In this document: piece after piece, positions 6,331 to 6,649 of the stretch | How positions within the stretch are numbered: position 1 is the stretch's first letter | Layout: each line of letters begins with the position of its first letter | From: CAXMST01 sp035267205 | GTDB taxonomy: Bacteria; Actinomycetota; Thermoleophilia; Solirubrobacterales; 70-9 | Direction of reading: 5' to 3' | NCBI GenBank assembly: GCA_035267205.1 | Contig: DATFLZ010000061.1 | Location: forward strand, 1 to 6,649 | DNA length: 6,649 bases | Notes under the pieces: generated by a model | What the model saw: only the letters and a program-made list of their open reading frames with translations | Database searches by the model: none | Told to the model about the DNA's origin: nothing | Program-made: the position numbers and the translations under genes

Positions 6331-6649
6331 ATGTCTGAGTCTGAGGAGCGCTCCCGGATCTTTGCGCCGGACCTGCTGCGTGGCCAGGTCTGTCTCGTCT
6401 CGGGCGCGGGGAGCGGCATCGGCCGTGAGACCGCGCTGGAGCTTGCGCGGCTCGGCGCGACCGTCGCCGGGTGCGGCCGGCGGATCGAGCCCGTCGAGGA
6501 GACGGCCGAGATGGTCGAGGCGATCGGCGGCACGGGCGCCGCCTACGCGTGCGACATTCGCGACGAGGAGGCGGTGGGGGAGATGATCGACTCGCTGCTG
6601 GAGGCGCACGGACGGCTCGACACCCTGGTCAACAACGCCGGCGGACAGT
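6331..6649 (+). CDS. Short-chain dehydrogenase/reductase, enoyl-/2,4-dienoyl-CoA reductase-like (3' truncated by window)
   Basis: ATG at 6331 opens a frame that runs off the window, with 106 residues visible. The start of a classical SDR Rossmann fold is clear. Strand one and the glycine motif SGAGSGIGRETA (24-35) replace the usual TGxxxGIG with SGxxxGIG. The second strand ends in GCGRR (47-51), where Arg and the lack of an acidic residue favour NADP(H). Asp75 (ACDIRDEE, 73-80) is the usual adenine contact, and NNAGG is at 101-105. The leading FAPDLLRG (11-18) and the 'CDIRD ... LVNNAGGQ' pattern recall the trans-2-enoyl-CoA and 2,4-dienoyl-CoA reductase branch of SDRs, so a role in fatty acid or acyl-CoA metabolism is plausible but unproven. 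The catalytic Ser-Tyr-Lys lie beyond the window. It follows the MarR gene by 13 bases, probably as one operon, and has no obvious Shine-Dalgarno. Confidence 0.88.
   Translation, partial: MSESEERSRIFAPDLLRGQVCLVSGAGSGIGRETALELARLGATVAGCGRRIEPVEETAEMVEAIGGTGAAYACDIRDEEAVGEMIDSLLEAHGRLDTLVNNAGGQ

Noticed and set aside
5751..6533. Upstream in-frame extension of lon
   Set aside because: It would run through the AT-rich promoter and antisense to the MarR gene. ATG at 5750 has a proper Shine-Dalgarno and matches the usual Lon N-terminus.

Overview
This window is GC-rich DNA, packed with genes, and reads like an actinobacterial chromosome. The best guess for the lineage is Thermoleophilia/Solirubrobacterales. 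That guess rests on the first protein, whose Ig-like 'CSLDG...C...DPTPA' domain is followed by an all-AAG lysine-rich tail, a combination I associate with that group. It is inference and not proof. I see no mobile element, integrase, CRISPR, tRNA or rRNA. The longest stretch without a gene is about 60 bases, between lon and a MarR-type regulator.

Layout. (1) Bases 2-652, + strand: the 3' end of a large, probably exported protein with an ELW-type repeat, an Ig-like domain and a very basic tail. (2) Bases 649-3438, + strand, overlapping the first gene by four bases (GTGA): a 929-residue protein that joins a TIGR03032-type beta-propeller-like domain, a short TPR array and a SPINDLY/OGT-type (GT41) glycosyltransferase. 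(3) Bases 3435-5750, - strand: a complete ATP-dependent protease Lon with intact ATPase and Ser/Lys protease motifs. It converges on gene 2, and the two stop codons share one CTAG. A perfect 10-bp hairpin lies in the last codons of gene 2 and directly behind the lon stop. (4) Bases 5751-5810: an AT-rich divergent promoter region with a TATAAT box facing lon and an imperfect dyad. (5) Bases 5811-6317, + strand: a MarR-family regulator. (6) From base 6331 to the window edge, + strand: the N-terminal part of a short-chain dehydrogenase resembling enoyl-CoA/2,4-dienoyl-CoA reductases.

How the genes may work together. Genes 1 and 2 appear translationally coupled. This allows the hypothesis that the glycosyltransferase fusion serves the surface protein made just upstream. 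The MarR and SDR genes look like a two-gene transcription unit, read divergently from lon. The dyad in the shared promoter overlaps the lon -10 box, so the regulator could in principle control both itself and lon. The most unusual item is the three-part glycosyltransferase fusion. The compact convergent end and the divergent promoter are the main non-coding signals.
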